Translations under genes and position numbers: made by a program
Part shown: in pieces, positions 16,748 through 25,589 of the stretch
Numbering within the stretch: the first letter of the stretch is position 1
Layout: the number at the start of each line of letters is the position of its first letter
Notes under the pieces: generated by a model
Databases searched by the model: none
The model's input: only the letters and a program-made list of their open reading frames with translations
Told to the model about the DNA's origin: nothing
Assembly (NCBI GenBank): GCA_947488845.1
Contig: CANLBM010000007.1
Coordinates: forward strand, 62,001-126,000
Source of the DNA: an uncultured Sphingomonadaceae bacterium
GTDB taxonomy: Bacteria > Pseudomonadota > Alphaproteobacteria > Sphingomonadales > Sphingomonadaceae
Reading direction: 5' to 3'
Length of the DNA: 64,000 nucleotides

Positions 16748-18607
16748 CTATAGACCGAGGGCGACAGCACTCCAATATGTAATACCGGCCGCGACGTAAG
16801 CGAGCGCAAAAAGATAGGCGAGCATGAAGATCGGCCAACGCCAGCCGTTGGTTTCGCGCTTGGTGACGGCAATGGTCGAGATACATTGCGGGGCAAAGAC
16901 GAACCAGGCGAGAAAGGCCAAAGCGGTCGGCAATGACCAGCGGCTTTGCAGACGTTCGGTCAGCGATTTGGCTTCTGCCTCTTCGTCCGGCGCGTCGATC
17001 GCGTAAGTGGTGGCCAAAGCCGCAACCGCGACTTCGCGAGCCGCCATTGCGGGGATCAGGGCCAGTGCGATATCGCGATTGAAGCCAATGGGTTCGACTG
17101 CCGGGGTGATCACATTGGCGATCCGTCCGGCGACACTATAATCCACCTGGCTCATTCCGCTGTCTTCCGGCACTTTCGGAAAAGTGAGCAGCAGCCACAG
17201 AACCACGGTGGCGGCAAAGATGATCGTTCCCGCCCGGCGCATGAAAATCCAGGCGCGCTGCCACAGGCCGATCAGCACGTCCTTCATTCTGGGCAGCTGA
17301 TATTTCGGCATTTCCATCAGGAAGCCGCTATTCGGCCCCTTGGTCACGGTCGAGCGCAGCACCAGCGCAACGATCATCGCGCCGACAATGCCGAACACAT
17401 AGAGTCCGAACAATACCAGACCCTGCAACCCGATGCCCGGCCCGACGACGGTTGGCGGAATGAACGCGCCGATGATGATCGCATAGACCGGAAGCCGCGC
17501 CGAACAGGTCATCAGCGGGGCCACCAATATCGTGGTCAGCCGGTCTCCGGGATCGGAGATGCTGCGCGTCGCCATGATGCCGGGAATTGCGCAGGCGAAA
17601 GAGGAAAGCAGCGGAATGAAGCTGCGACCGGACAGGCCGACGCTGGCCATCATGCGGTCCATGATGAAGGCAGCGCGGGTCATGTAACCGCTGGCTTCGA
17701 GCAGCAGGATGAACAGGAACAGGATCAAAATCTGCGGGAGGAACACGACGACCGACCCGACACCGGCGATCGCCCCTTCGATAATGAAGTCGCGCAGAAA
17801 GCCCGGTGCCATATTGGATTCGACGGTGCCGGCAACCCATTCGCTGGCGCTCTCGATCAAGCCGATCGGCGCCTCTGACCAGGCAAAAACCGCCTGAAAC
17901 ATGACGAACAAAATCGCGAACAGGATCAACGGACCGGCAAAGGGATGGAGGAACAGGCTGTCTGCCCGCTCCGACCAGCGCCGGCCAGCAGTTTCGGAGA
18001 TGATCACCTGATTGGCGATCAGCTTGGCCTGCTTGCGCAAGCCGTGATCGCGTGTCTTGCTGACCACCGGCCGGGGTGCGCTGTCTTTTTGCAGGAGGCG
18101 GTTTTCCAGCGCCGCCGACAATTCTTCCAGCCCGCGCCGGCGCACCGCTACGGTCGGGACAACCGGGACACCCAAGGCTTCGGAAAGTTTTGCCGGGTCC
18201 AGGGTCAGGCCGTCGCGTTCCGCGAGATCCATCATGTTGAGCGCCACGACCACCGGCTGGCCCAGCGCGATGACTTCGAGCGCGAAGCGCAAATGGTTAT
18301 CGAGATTGGCGGCATCGAGCACGATGATGATCGCGTCGGGTTTGCGCTCGCCCTGCTGCAGCCCGGTGATGACGTTGCGGGTCACCTCCTCGTCGGGACT
18401 GGTCGGATCGAGACTGTAGCTGCCCGGCAAGTCGACCAGCTCGGCCGGCCGGCCGTCGGCAAAGGCGAAATGACCGGATTTGCGTTCAACCGTAACGCCG
18501 GGATAATTGGCGATCTTCTGCCGCGCTCCGGTCAGGGCGTTGAACAGGGCGCTTTTGCCCGAATTGGGGTTGCCCGCGAGGGCAATGAGAGGAGCAGATT
18601 GGGTCAC
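16748..18607 (-). CDS. feoB: Ferrous iron transporter FeoB
   Basis: A 619-residue inner-membrane Fe(II) transporter with a GTG start. The N-terminal G domain shows G1 GNPNSGKS (about 12-19), the conserved NYPGVTVE, G3 DLPGSYSL (about 59-66) and G4 NMMD. Membrane domains follow, with two Gate-type repeats containing SSFACAIPGIMATR and CSARLPVYAIII, which carry the conserved cysteines, and REVAVAALATTYA later. It is shorter than E. coli FeoB (773), as is common in alphaproteobacteria, and no FeoC is present. The start lies three bases after feoA's stop, so the pair is an operon controlled by the Fur box at 18906. Confidence 0.95.
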   Translation of the reverse strand: MTQSAPLIALAGNPNSGKSALFNALTGARQKIANYPGVTVERKSGHFAFADGRPAELVDLPGSYSLDPTSPDEEVTRNVITGLQQGERKPDAIIIVLDAANLDNHLRFALEVIALGQPVVVALNMMDLAERDGLTLDPAKLSEALGVPVVPTVAVRRRGLEELSAALENRLLQKDSAPRPVVSKTRDHGLRKQAKLIANQVIISETAGRRWSERADSLFLHPFAGPLILFAILFVMFQAVFAWSEAPIGLIESASEWVAGTVESNMAPGFLRDFIIEGAIAGVGSVVVFLPQILILFLFILLLEASGYMTRAAFIMDRMMASVGLSGRSFIPLLSSFACAIPGIMATRSISDPGDRLTTILVAPLMTCSARLPVYAIIIGAFIPPTVVGPGIGLQGLVLFGLYVFGIVGAMIVALVLRSTVTKGPNSGFLMEMPKYQLPRMKDVLIGLWQRAWIFMRRAGTIIFAATVVLWLLLTFPKVPEDSGMSQVDYSVAGRIANVITPAVEPIGFNRDIALALIPAMAAREVAVAALATTYAIDAPDEEAEAKSLTERLQSRWSLPTALAFLAWFVFAPQCISTIAVTKRETNGWRWPIFMLAYLFALAYVAAGITYWSAVALGL

Positions 18608-18610
18608 TAA

Positions 18611-18880
18611 TCAGGCGGCGATCGTTGCCGGCGTCAATGTCACGGATATCGCCTGCGCATGCGATTTGCGGACGGCTATCATCATCCGTCCGACCTTCAG
18701 CGCAATCGGATCGTTCAAACCGAACATTCCCTTGTGGAGTTTTTCGACCGCGATGCCTTCATCGATACCCAGCGCCCGCAGGCGACGGCCTTCGCTATCG
18801 GAAATAGCAGCCCAGTCGATCGCAACGATCTCGGCATGCTGCTTGAGTGACAGCTTATCCAGGGTTGTAGATGTCGGCAT
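18611..18880 (-). CDS. feoA: Ferrous iron transport protein FeoA
   Basis: An 89-residue SH3-like protein. ATG 18880 is chosen; a TTG three codons upstream is also in frame. The FeoA pattern is visible in RRLRALGIDEGIAVEKLHKG and DPIALKVGRMMIAVRKSHAQ. FeoA acts on the cytoplasmic side with FeoB to allow Fe(II) uptake. It is the first gene of feoAB, directly downstream of a Fur-like operator, which predicts repression when iron is plentiful. Confidence 0.92.
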   Translation of the reverse strand: MPTSTTLDKLSLKQHAEIVAIDWAAISDSEGRRLRALGIDEGIAVEKLHKGMFGLNDPIALKVGRMMIAVRKSHAQAISVTLTPATIAA

Positions 18881-18905
18881 ATATCGCAACTCGATTTTAC
18901 TAATT

Positions 18906-18924
18906 GCGACTGATTATCATTATT
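18906..18924 (-). promoter_or_regulatory. Fur box upstream of feoAB
   Basis: The minus strand reads AATAATGATAATCAGTCGC, 15 of 19 matches to the classical Fur box GATAATGATAATCATTATC. It lies 26-44 bases before the feoA ATG, where a bound repressor would block the promoter. Confidence 0.7.
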
Positions 18925-18997
18925 GATTTATCTTGGCGAGTCTTTTTCTGGGTTTTGCGCTCTGCCGGAGCAGCAAATTCCGGCCTGCCAGCTTTTG

Positions 18998-19663
18998 TCA
19001 CGCGCCGCGATAGCGCAGCCGGCCGACAAAGCGCGCCATGCTGAACCGGTCACCACCCCGGCCGGTAACCCTGGCCTTGACCTTCTCGAACTGCATGACA
19101 TTTTCGATCCGGCGATCGAGAAACGCCTTTGTTTCCGAATAGTTTTTGCTTTCGTCGTCGAGAAAAACGCTGATCGTGCTGCCGTAGACGCCCGATAACA
19201 AGGTCCGTTTGGTATAATGATTATAATCGGTGGCCGTGTCCCCGGCGAGCCGCCACATCTTGTCGGCAGCGCGCCAGCCCATTTTTGCGGCCTTGCGCAA
19301 ATGGGGAGGGGAAGCCAATATCGCCAGGGCTCGCCGCAATCCTTCGCGATCCGCTGCCATCGCCTCGAGTCTGGCCTCGACCAGCGCCTTGATCCGCTCC
19401 CGTATTTTCATTCCGGCAAGTTCTTCGGCGCTATATTTCGCTGCCATTTTCGCATCAACCGCCTGAAACCACGCGTCGATCATGTCAACCGGGCCGTCAT
19501 TGAACGCGAGTCTTGCAAGATCTTGATCGACGCCTGCCAGTTCCGCGGCGGACAAGACCGCCTTCTTGTTCCAGCCGTCAAACGCGGCCTGTGCGGCCAG
19601 TCCCGGCGCCAGAAAGGCACGCACTTCATCCAGGGTAGGATCTTCGGGCAGCGATACGGACAT
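18998..19663 (-). CDS. COQ9 family ubiquinone biosynthesis protein
   Basis: A 221-residue protein. The TetR-like helical fold of COQ9 is suggested by the N-terminal GWNKKAVLSAAELAGVD and the domain signature TATDYNHYTKRTLLSGVYGS at about residues 142-161, which is nearly diagnostic. A later FLDRRIENVMQFEK helix matches the lipid-binding C-terminal helix. COQ9 binds lipids and presents quinone intermediates to the hydroxylases of ubiquinone synthesis. The UbiH-type hydroxylase at 7991 would be a partner pathway enzyme. It stands alone between feoA and the Old Yellow Enzyme. Confidence 0.9.
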   Translation of the reverse strand: MSVSLPEDPTLDEVRAFLAPGLAAQAAFDGWNKKAVLSAAELAGVDQDLARLAFNDGPVDMIDAWFQAVDAKMAAKYSAEELAGMKIRERIKALVEARLEAMAADREGLRRALAILASPPHLRKAAKMGWRAADKMWRLAGDTATDYNHYTKRTLLSGVYGSTISVFLDDESKNYSETKAFLDRRIENVMQFEKVKARVTGRGGDRFSMARFVGRLRYRGA

Positions 19664-19793
19664 GGGTGTTCCTTTGAAATCAGAGCTATCAATATAGACA
19701 GAAATTGCTTCGGTTCAAACCATTGCATTCGGATGCGTGGCCTCTTAACTGTCTGATTAATAATTCAGGCCTCCAGTTTCAGGGAATTCCATC

Positions 19794-20894
19794 TTGACCA
19801 CATTATTCGATCCGATCACCGTTGGAGCCATCGAGGCCCAGAACCGCATGTTCATGGCCCCCCTGACCCGGTGCCGCTCGACCATGGAACATGTTCCGAC
19901 ACCGATCATGGGCGAATATTATGCCCAGCGCGCCGGCGCCGGCGTGATCATCTCCGAAGCCACCGGGATCAGCCAGCAAGGCCTCGGCACGCCATTCGCG
20001 CCCGGCATCTGGACCGACGAGCAGACCGAAGCGTGGAAGCCGGTCATCGAGCGGGTCCATCAGGCCGGTGGCAAGATCATCTGCCAGTTGTGGCACATGG
20101 GCCGGATCGTCCACCCGGATTTCCTTGGCGGCGAGAAGCCGGTCTCGGCTTCCGCAACGACCGCGCCGGGCAGCGTGCGTACCTATCAAGGCAAGCGGGA
20201 TTACGAAGAAGCCCGTCCGCTCGAAGTCTCGGAAATCCCGGGTCTGCTCGACGATTATCAGAAGGCGGCAGAAAATGCCAAGAAGGCCGGCTTTGACGGT
20301 GTGCAGCTGCACGCCGCGAACGGATATCTTATCGACCAGTTCATCCGGTCCGGCACCAATTTGCGGACCGACGAATATGGCGGACCGATCGAGAACCGCA
20401 TCCGGCTGCTCGGCGAAGTCACCCAGCGGCTGGTCGACGTCTGGGGCAGCGACCGGGTTGCCGTGCGCCTGTCGCCCAACGGCGATTCCCAGGGCGCCGA
20501 TGACGCGACGCCGGTGGAAACCTTTACCGCTGCGGCAAAATTGCTCGACCAGATCGGCATTGCCTTTCTCGAACTGCGCGAGCCGCCTGCCCACGGCACT
20601 TATGGCAATACCGATATTCCGCCCGTCAGCCCCGATATCCGGCCGGTTTTTAAAGGCCCACTGGTGCTCAACAGCGACTATTTCTATGACAATGCGACAG
20701 CGGCTCTGGCCGACGGCAAGGCCGATGCGATCAGCTTTGGCCGGACGTTCATGACCAATCCCGATCTGCCCGAACGGTTCCGCAAGGGTGCCGAGCTCAA
20801 CCCGATCGACTTTACCCCGACATGGTATAGTCAGGGTCCTGAGGGATATACCGACTATCCGACGATGGAAGAAAAAGCGACGGCGTCTGCCTGA
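19794..20894 (+). CDS. Old Yellow Enzyme family alkene reductase
   Basis: A 366-residue FMN-dependent oxidoreductase of the NemA/OYE family. It starts at TTG 19794 with AGGGA about nine bases upstream; the next in-frame ATG (residue 19) would cut the first barrel strand. The TIM barrel shows APLTRCRS (about 23-30), QLWHMGRIVHP (about 98-108), the substrate His/Asn pair in VQLHAANGYLIDQFIR (about 171-186) and TNLRTDEYGG. The FMN phosphate region is ISFGRTFMTNPDLP near the end. It reduces activated C=C bonds or nitro groups using NAD(P)H; the natural substrate is unknown. Confidence 0.93.
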   Translation: MTTLFDPITVGAIEAQNRMFMAPLTRCRSTMEHVPTPIMGEYYAQRAGAGVIISEATGISQQGLGTPFAPGIWTDEQTEAWKPVIERVHQAGGKIICQLWHMGRIVHPDFLGGEKPVSASATTAPGSVRTYQGKRDYEEARPLEVSEIPGLLDDYQKAAENAKKAGFDGVQLHAANGYLIDQFIRSGTNLRTDEYGGPIENRIRLLGEVTQRLVDVWGSDRVAVRLSPNGDSQGADDATPVETFTAAAKLLDQIGIAFLELREPPAHGTYGNTDIPPVSPDIRPVFKGPLVLNSDYFYDNATAALADGKADAISFGRTFMTNPDLPERFRKGAELNPIDFTPTWYSQGPEGYTDYPTMEEKATASA

Positions 20895-20909
20895 ACGAAT
20901 ATCGTTCGG

Positions 20910-21365
20910 CTAGAAGCTGCTCTCCAGACGGCGGAACATGTCCTGAACAGCTGACTCGGCTTCCATTTCCTGCTGCAGGCGCGCCGAAAGGCGTTGCAGG
21001 CGCTGGAAAAGCTCCTCGCTTGCCACAATGATCTGCCGGGCTTCTTCCGGAAAGCGATCGACCATCGGGTGGTCGGTCGCTGGCGCATAGCCGAGCGCGC
21101 GATCGTGATTCCAGATTTCGCCTTCGGTCAATTCTCCGCTGTGCAGGGTCTTCTGGTTCAACAACCACGCGATGCAGTGCATCAGCCTTGTGGTCACTTT
21201 CAGGGACTCACAGGAAAAGGAAACGGCGAGATTGGCATCGTCGCAGCGTTCCTCGCTGAATCGCCCCGATTCAAAATAGGACCGCGCTTCATCCGCCAGC
21301 ACCATTGCTTCGGTGTAAAGCGCGTCCATCAATTTCACGGTCAAGAGTGATTCACGATCTGCCAT
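20910..21365 (-). CDS. DUF1465 family protein, RcdA-like
   Basis: A 151-residue, mostly helical protein without signal peptide. It has MDALYTEAMVLADEARSYF near the start, then LKVTTRLMHCIAWLLNQKTLHSGE-like helices, and a long C-terminal helix. This is the pattern of DUF1465, the family to which I assign the Caulobacter protein RcdA, an adaptor that helps ClpXP degrade CtrA and other cell cycle proteins. Orthology is inferred from the family, not shown. It converges with the OYE gene, 15 bases away. The 159-bp region upstream holds the inverted repeat GTTAACTG (21469-21476)/CAGTTAAC (21488-21495), a possible operator. Confidence 0.75.
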   Translation of the reverse strand: MADRESLLTVKLMDALYTEAMVLADEARSYFESGRFSEERCDDANLAVSFSCESLKVTTRLMHCIAWLLNQKTLHSGELTEGEIWNHDRALGYAPATDHPMVDRFPEEARQIIVASEELFQRLQRLSARLQQEMEAESAVQDMFRRLESSF

Positions 21366-21468
21366 TTATGCTTCTTAGCAATATATTACCCTTTTAGGAC
21401 AGGGGATTTAGAGCAACAGACCGGCCGCGGAGAGGGTTGTTCCAAACTGATACGCGGGCAATGCCGGG

Positions 21469-21495
21469 GTTAACTGGTGGATAGTTACAGTTAAC
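21469..21495. repeat. Inverted repeat GTTAACTG/CAGTTAAC
   Basis: Perfect 8-bp arms with an 11-base spacer lie between the DUF1465 and DUF465 genes. The arms contain TTAAC, as in CtrA half-sites, but the spacing is not that of a CtrA box. It may be an operator for the DUF1465 gene. Confidence 0.35.
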
Positions 21496-21524
21496 AAATC
21501 TACAACCCGCCGATTGCTTGGGCC

Positions 21525-21728
21525 TCAGGCAATAATGTCCGGAATGAGCTGATTTTCAATCAATATAATGCGGTCGCGCAACTGCAATTTTCTCTTCTTG
21601 AGGCGGGCCGCCCGAAGCTGATCAGCATTGCCTGCCTCGACCAGTGCGGTAATGGCCTCGTCGAGATCGCGATGTTCAATCTTCAGCAGTTCAAGCCGCA
21701 TTTGCAACTCTTCATCGCTCATCCCCAT
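21525..21728 (-). CDS. DUF465 (YdcH) small helical protein
   Basis: A 67-residue protein with the DUF465 pattern: LLKIEHRDLDEAITALV, a short turn, then LRAARLKKRKLQLRDRIILIENQL, which together form a two-helix coiled hairpin. The ATG at 21728 may be replaced by the next ATG two codons on (MSDEEL). Function is unknown across the family. A second DUF465 gene lies on the opposite strand at 21916, so the two share a 187-bp divergent control region. Confidence 0.8.
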   Translation of the reverse strand: MGMSDEELQMRLELLKIEHRDLDEAITALVEAGNADQLRAARLKKRKLQLRDRIILIENQLIPDIIA

Positions 21729-21915
21729 TCCGGTTGAATCTCACCCCTTGCGTATGTGCAACAATTTTGTAATCTTACCCCTATTCATGGTTCATGTCGA
21801 AACCAAGACAATAAAATCATGAAGCCAAATCCGCACTGGAATTTGGCAACAGCAGCAGGAAAGGAAGCTTTCGTCCTCTTTCAATTCCAAGTTCAACATT
21901 TTTGAGGAGAATTTA

Positions 21916-22068
21916 ATGATTCAGAATCACATGTCAGCACTGCGCGACAAGCATGAAGCGCTCGAACGCCAGATCAATGAAGAAGAAACCCGCCCCCTTC
22001 CCGACACGATTCGAATCCACAATCTCAAGAAAGAAAAGCTCCGACTGAAAGAAGAATTGCTGAATTAA
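21916..22068 (+). CDS. Second DUF465 small helical protein, 50 residues
   Basis: ATG 21916 follows a strong GAGGAGA ribosome site at six bases. The 50 residues show the same helical hairpin as its divergent neighbour (LRDKHEALERQINEEE, a PLPD turn, then IHNLKKEKLRLKEELLN). Such very short DUF465 genes are common in Sphingomonadales. Function unknown; the charged coiled-coil surface suggests a protein partner. Confidence 0.8.
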   Translation: MIQNHMSALRDKHEALERQINEEETRPLPDTIRIHNLKKEKLRLKEELLN

Positions 22069-22176
22069 GCGGGAATCGGCAAGGCCGCTCAAACTGACCG
22101 GATGGCCAAGACCTGTTTTATCGCCGGGCCGTTTTTCGATATCGCACTTACTTAGCCTTTCTGCTAGGCGAACGTC

Positions 22177-24459
22177 ATGCCCGCAACAGATCCCGCCAGT
22201 ACCAAGACCGCCCGCAGCATCCTGACCGGCCTGCGGGCGATCATGGCGTCGCGCAGCCATCCAGAGGCCAAGTTGAATCAGGTGGTCGAAACGATCGCCG
22301 ACGCGGTCAGCAGCGAAGTCTGCTCGATCTACTTGCGCCGGGAAGGCGTGCTGGAGTTGTTTGCCACACGCGGACTCAACGCCGAAGCGGTTCACGTGAC
22401 CAAGCTCGCGATGGGCGAAGGCCTTACCGGCTATATTGCCAAAAATGTCGAAACGCTGAATCTCGACGAGGCGGCCAGCCATCCCGATTTCCAATATCGT
22501 CCCGAGACCGGCGAAGAAAAATTCCACAGCTTTGCCGGTGTGCCGATCATCCGCAACCAGCAGGCCATCGGTGTATTATGCGCTCAACATGTCGAACCGC
22601 GCCGCTATTCCGAGGTAGAAATCGAAGCTTTCCAGACGGCCGCAATGGTCTTGTCGGAACTGATTACCAGCGCCGAATTTGTCGACGACAATTTCGCTGA
22701 AGAATCTGCGACGCTCGACAATGGCGCCAATCGGCTCAGCGGTTTGCAACTGGTAAAGGGCAAGGCCAGCGGTTACGCGGTTTTCCATCAGCCGCGGGTC
22801 AAAATCGAACATACGGTCGCGGAAGACACCGAGGCGGAGCGCCATCGGGTCTATTCCGCGTTCGACAAAATGCGGGCCCAGATCGACCTGATGACCAGCC
22901 AGGCGGAATTCGGCGTCGGCGGCGAGCATGAGGAAGTGCTCCAGACCTACAAGATGTTTGCTTATGACGAAGGCTGGAGCCGGCGCATCAATGAAGCAAT
23001 CGACAGCGGCCTGACCGCCGAAGCGGCGATCGAAAGAGTGCAGCAGCATACAAGGATGCGGATGCGGCAGATTGATGATCCGCTTCTGGCCGAGCGCATG
23101 CATGACCTGGAAGATTTGGCCAACCGGCTGCTGCGCACCGTTTCCGGCCAGATGGGTACTGCGGCAAAAATGGGTTTGCGGCAGGACACGATCCTGATTG
23201 CCCGCAATCTCGGTCCGGCGGAACTGCTGGAATATGACCGGCGCAGGCTGAAGGGGGTGGTCCTCGAGGAAGGTTCGCTGACCGCCCATGTCACGATCAT
23301 TGCCCGCGCGATGGGCATCCCCATTCTCGGCCAGGTAAAGAGCATCCGGCAAGTCGTTCGCGAGGACGATCATCTGTTGCTCAACGTCGACGATAATGTC
23401 GTGTTTGTAAGACCCGGCCCGTCGGTCGAGGAAGCATTTGAAGCACAGCTGGAGCTAAGCCAGAAGAAACGTGCCGCCTATTCCGAATTGCGCGACAAGG
23501 AAGCCGTGACCAAGGACGGCGTCCGGATCACCGTCAATGTCAACGCCGGCCTGCGGGATGACCTGGCGCTGCTCAACCTGACCGGCGCCGACGGCATCGG
23601 ACTGTTCCGGACAGAATTCCAGTTTCTTGTCGCCGCGACCATGCCCGGCAAAACCGCGCAGACCCGCTTCTACCGCGATGTGCTGGACGCCGCAGGCGAC
23701 AAACCGGTCATATTTCGCACCGTCGATATCGGCGGCGACAAACCGCTCCCTTATTTTCAGGCCAGCGAATCCAAAGAAGATAATCCAGCCATGGGCTGGC
23801 GCGCGATCCGCATCGGTCTTGAACGGGATGCGCTGATGAAAGTTCAGGCGCGGGCCTTGATAGAGGCGGCGGCTGGACGGAAGCTGAATATCATGTTCCC
23901 GATGATCGCGGAGCCCTGGGAATTTGATGAAGCCAAGGCGGTATTCGAACATCAGCGCGCCTATCTGCAGAGTCAGAAAAAACGCCTGCCGTCGCAAATC
24001 CGCTATGGCGCCATGCTCGAAGTCCCTGCCCTTGCAGAATGTCTGGATCTGATGGCAGACCGGCTCGACTTCCTTTCGATCGGCACCAATGATCTGACCC
24101 AGTTTCTCTTTGCGGCAGACCGGAGCAATCCGAAACTTGCCGAGCGGTTTGACTGGATGAGCCCGGCAATTCTCAGATTCATACGGCGTGCCTCGGACAA
24201 TGCGGAACGCTACGCCATTCCTCTCGGCATTTGCGGAGAAATGGGTGGCCGTCCGCTCGATGCGCTGGCGCTTCTCGGGCTGGGCATTCGCAGCCTGTCG
24301 ATCACGCCGGCGTCGGTTGGGCCGATAAAGGCGATGGTTCGGTCCCTCGACCTCGGTCAGGCAAAACTCGAGCTAGAGGCGATTTTGAAAGAAGCGCCGG
24401 CTCAACCGCGAGCACGGCTCGAACAATGGGCAATTGAGCACAACGTCGACCTGGATTGA
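22177..24459 (+). CDS. ptsP: PtsP: phosphoenolpyruvate-protein phosphotransferase of the nitrogen PTS
   Basis: A 760-residue enzyme I(Ntr). A GAF domain covers about residues 15-170 (MGEGLTGYIAK, SFAGVPIIR), then the HPr-binding domain, the swivelling domain with the phosphorylated His in LTAHVTIIARAMGIP (about 370-384) and the PEP-binding barrel (RTVDIGGDKPLPYF, GTNDLTQFLFAADR, GICGEMGGRP with the catalytic Cys). It moves phosphate from PEP to NPr and on to EIIA(Ntr); the GAF domain commonly senses glutamine. No NPr or EIIA gene lies in the window. It is likely monocistronic. Confidence 0.95.
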   Translation: MPATDPASTKTARSILTGLRAIMASRSHPEAKLNQVVETIADAVSSEVCSIYLRREGVLELFATRGLNAEAVHVTKLAMGEGLTGYIAKNVETLNLDEAASHPDFQYRPETGEEKFHSFAGVPIIRNQQAIGVLCAQHVEPRRYSEVEIEAFQTAAMVLSELITSAEFVDDNFAEESATLDNGANRLSGLQLVKGKASGYAVFHQPRVKIEHTVAEDTEAERHRVYSAFDKMRAQIDLMTSQAEFGVGGEHEEVLQTYKMFAYDEGWSRRINEAIDSGLTAEAAIERVQQHTRMRMRQIDDPLLAERMHDLEDLANRLLRTVSGQMGTAAKMGLRQDTILIARNLGPAELLEYDRRRLKGVVLEEGSLTAHVTIIARAMGIPILGQVKSIRQVVREDDHLLLNVDDNVVFVRPGPSVEEAFEAQLELSQKKRAAYSELRDKEAVTKDGVRITVNVNAGLRDDLALLNLTGADGIGLFRTEFQFLVAATMPGKTAQTRFYRDVLDAAGDKPVIFRTVDIGGDKPLPYFQASESKEDNPAMGWRAIRIGLERDALMKVQARALIEAAAGRKLNIMFPMIAEPWEFDEAKAVFEHQRAYLQSQKKRLPSQIRYGAMLEVPALAECLDLMADRLDFLSIGTNDLTQFLFAADRSNPKLAERFDWMSPAILRFIRRASDNAERYAIPLGICGEMGGRPLDALALLGLGIRSLSITPASVGPIKAMVRSLDLGQAKLELEAILKEAPAQPRARLEQWAIEHNVDLD

Positions 24460-24631
24460 TCCCTATTCCGGCAATTAATGGCTAATCGGCGACCGAAAAG
24501 ACCGAAATCGTAAAATGCTATGCATAGACCACGATAGTCATTGACTTTTGCCGTCCAAACTGGCTTTTTTTGTAAATTATCCGGGGGTGTGCGAAAAGGG
24601 TCGCAGAATGATCCGGCCAAAGGAGTATGAA

Positions 24632-25468
24632 GTGGCCGAAGAAACCAAAGATGACGAGAATGTCGAGCCGACTTTGCACGCCACAGGCGCATTGTTGCGG
24701 CAGGCGCGCGAGCAGAAAAATATGTCGCTGGAGGAGATCGCAAAAAAAACCAGAATTCCGCAACGCCATCTCGCGTCACTGGAAAGCGGTGATTTTGAAG
24801 CGCTTCCCGGACGAACTTATGCGATAGGCTTTGCCAAATCCTTCGCCAGAACAGTCGGACTGAGCGACGCAACCATCGGCAGCCAGTTGCGCGAGGAAAT
24901 GGAAGAACAGGGACACGGGACCTACCAGCCGGAGTTGAGCGGATATGATCCTGCCAACCCCTCCAGCATTCCGCCTCGCTATCTGGCATGGACCGCAGCA
25001 GGCATCGGTGCCCTGGTGCTGGTCGGTTATCTGGTCTGGCGCACTTTGATCCTCAATCCCGGCGAGATGACCCAGATCGCGGAAAATGAAACCGCAACCG
25101 AAATAGCAAGCACAGCGGGAAATCCTGACGCGCAGAATCTCGAAACGGGTGGCCCGACACCCTCCAGCCAGGGAACGGTTGTCCTGACCGCGACCCAGAA
25201 TGTCTGGTTGAAAATCTATGATGGTGAGGGCGAACGCCTGTTCGAAAACGAAATGGCAGCTGGCGAAACATTCACTGTTCCGGCAGATGCCAACGATCCC
25301 CAGATCCTGACCGGGCGCCCCGATGCGCTGACCGTCACGATCGACGGCCAGGTTGTCCCGCAACTGGGCACGGCGGAGCGGACGATCAAGGATGTCGGGG
25401 TCAGCGCAGCGGCGTTGCTTGCCCGGGGAGAAGCCAGCGGTCCGGCTGCCGATTTATCGACGGATTGA
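24632..25468 (+). CDS. rodZ: RodZ-like protein: cytoplasmic HTH, one membrane span, DUF4115
   Basis: About 278 residues from GTG 24632, chosen for the AAAGGAG ribosome site six bases upstream; ATG 24608 (with AAGGG) is an alternative. The order is an acidic start, a RodZ-type helix-turn-helix (LRQAREQKNMSLEEIAKKTR and the RTYAIGFAKSFARTVGL signature), one membrane helix (about residues 115-135 from the GTG), a linker and a periplasmic DUF4115 domain (VLTATQNVWLKIYDGEGERLF). RodZ links MreB to the cell-wall elongation machinery and sets rod shape. The order ptsP-rodZ-cpoB is kept on one strand, but gaps over 100 bp suggest separate transcription. Confidence 0.82.
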   Translation: MAEETKDDENVEPTLHATGALLRQAREQKNMSLEEIAKKTRIPQRHLASLESGDFEALPGRTYAIGFAKSFARTVGLSDATIGSQLREEMEEQGHGTYQPELSGYDPANPSSIPPRYLAWTAAGIGALVLVGYLVWRTLILNPGEMTQIAENETATEIASTAGNPDAQNLETGGPTPSSQGTVVLTATQNVWLKIYDGEGERLFENEMAAGETFTVPADANDPQILTGRPDALTVTIDGQVVPQLGTAERTIKDVGVSAAALLARGEASGPAADLSTD

Positions 25469-25589
25469 GAATCGCACAAGCGGACATATGGGCGGGAACA
25501 GTTGGAAATCCGCCGGTTTCCAGTCATAATTCTCTTTACTTTTCAGACCAGTATATGGTTAATATACGCCAAATTCAGCGGAGGTTTCG

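Noticed and set aside
25487..25520. Second EcfG promoter before cpoB (GGAAC near 25496)
   Set aside because: The -10 position reads GGTTT or GTTT at the wrong spacing instead of CGTT.
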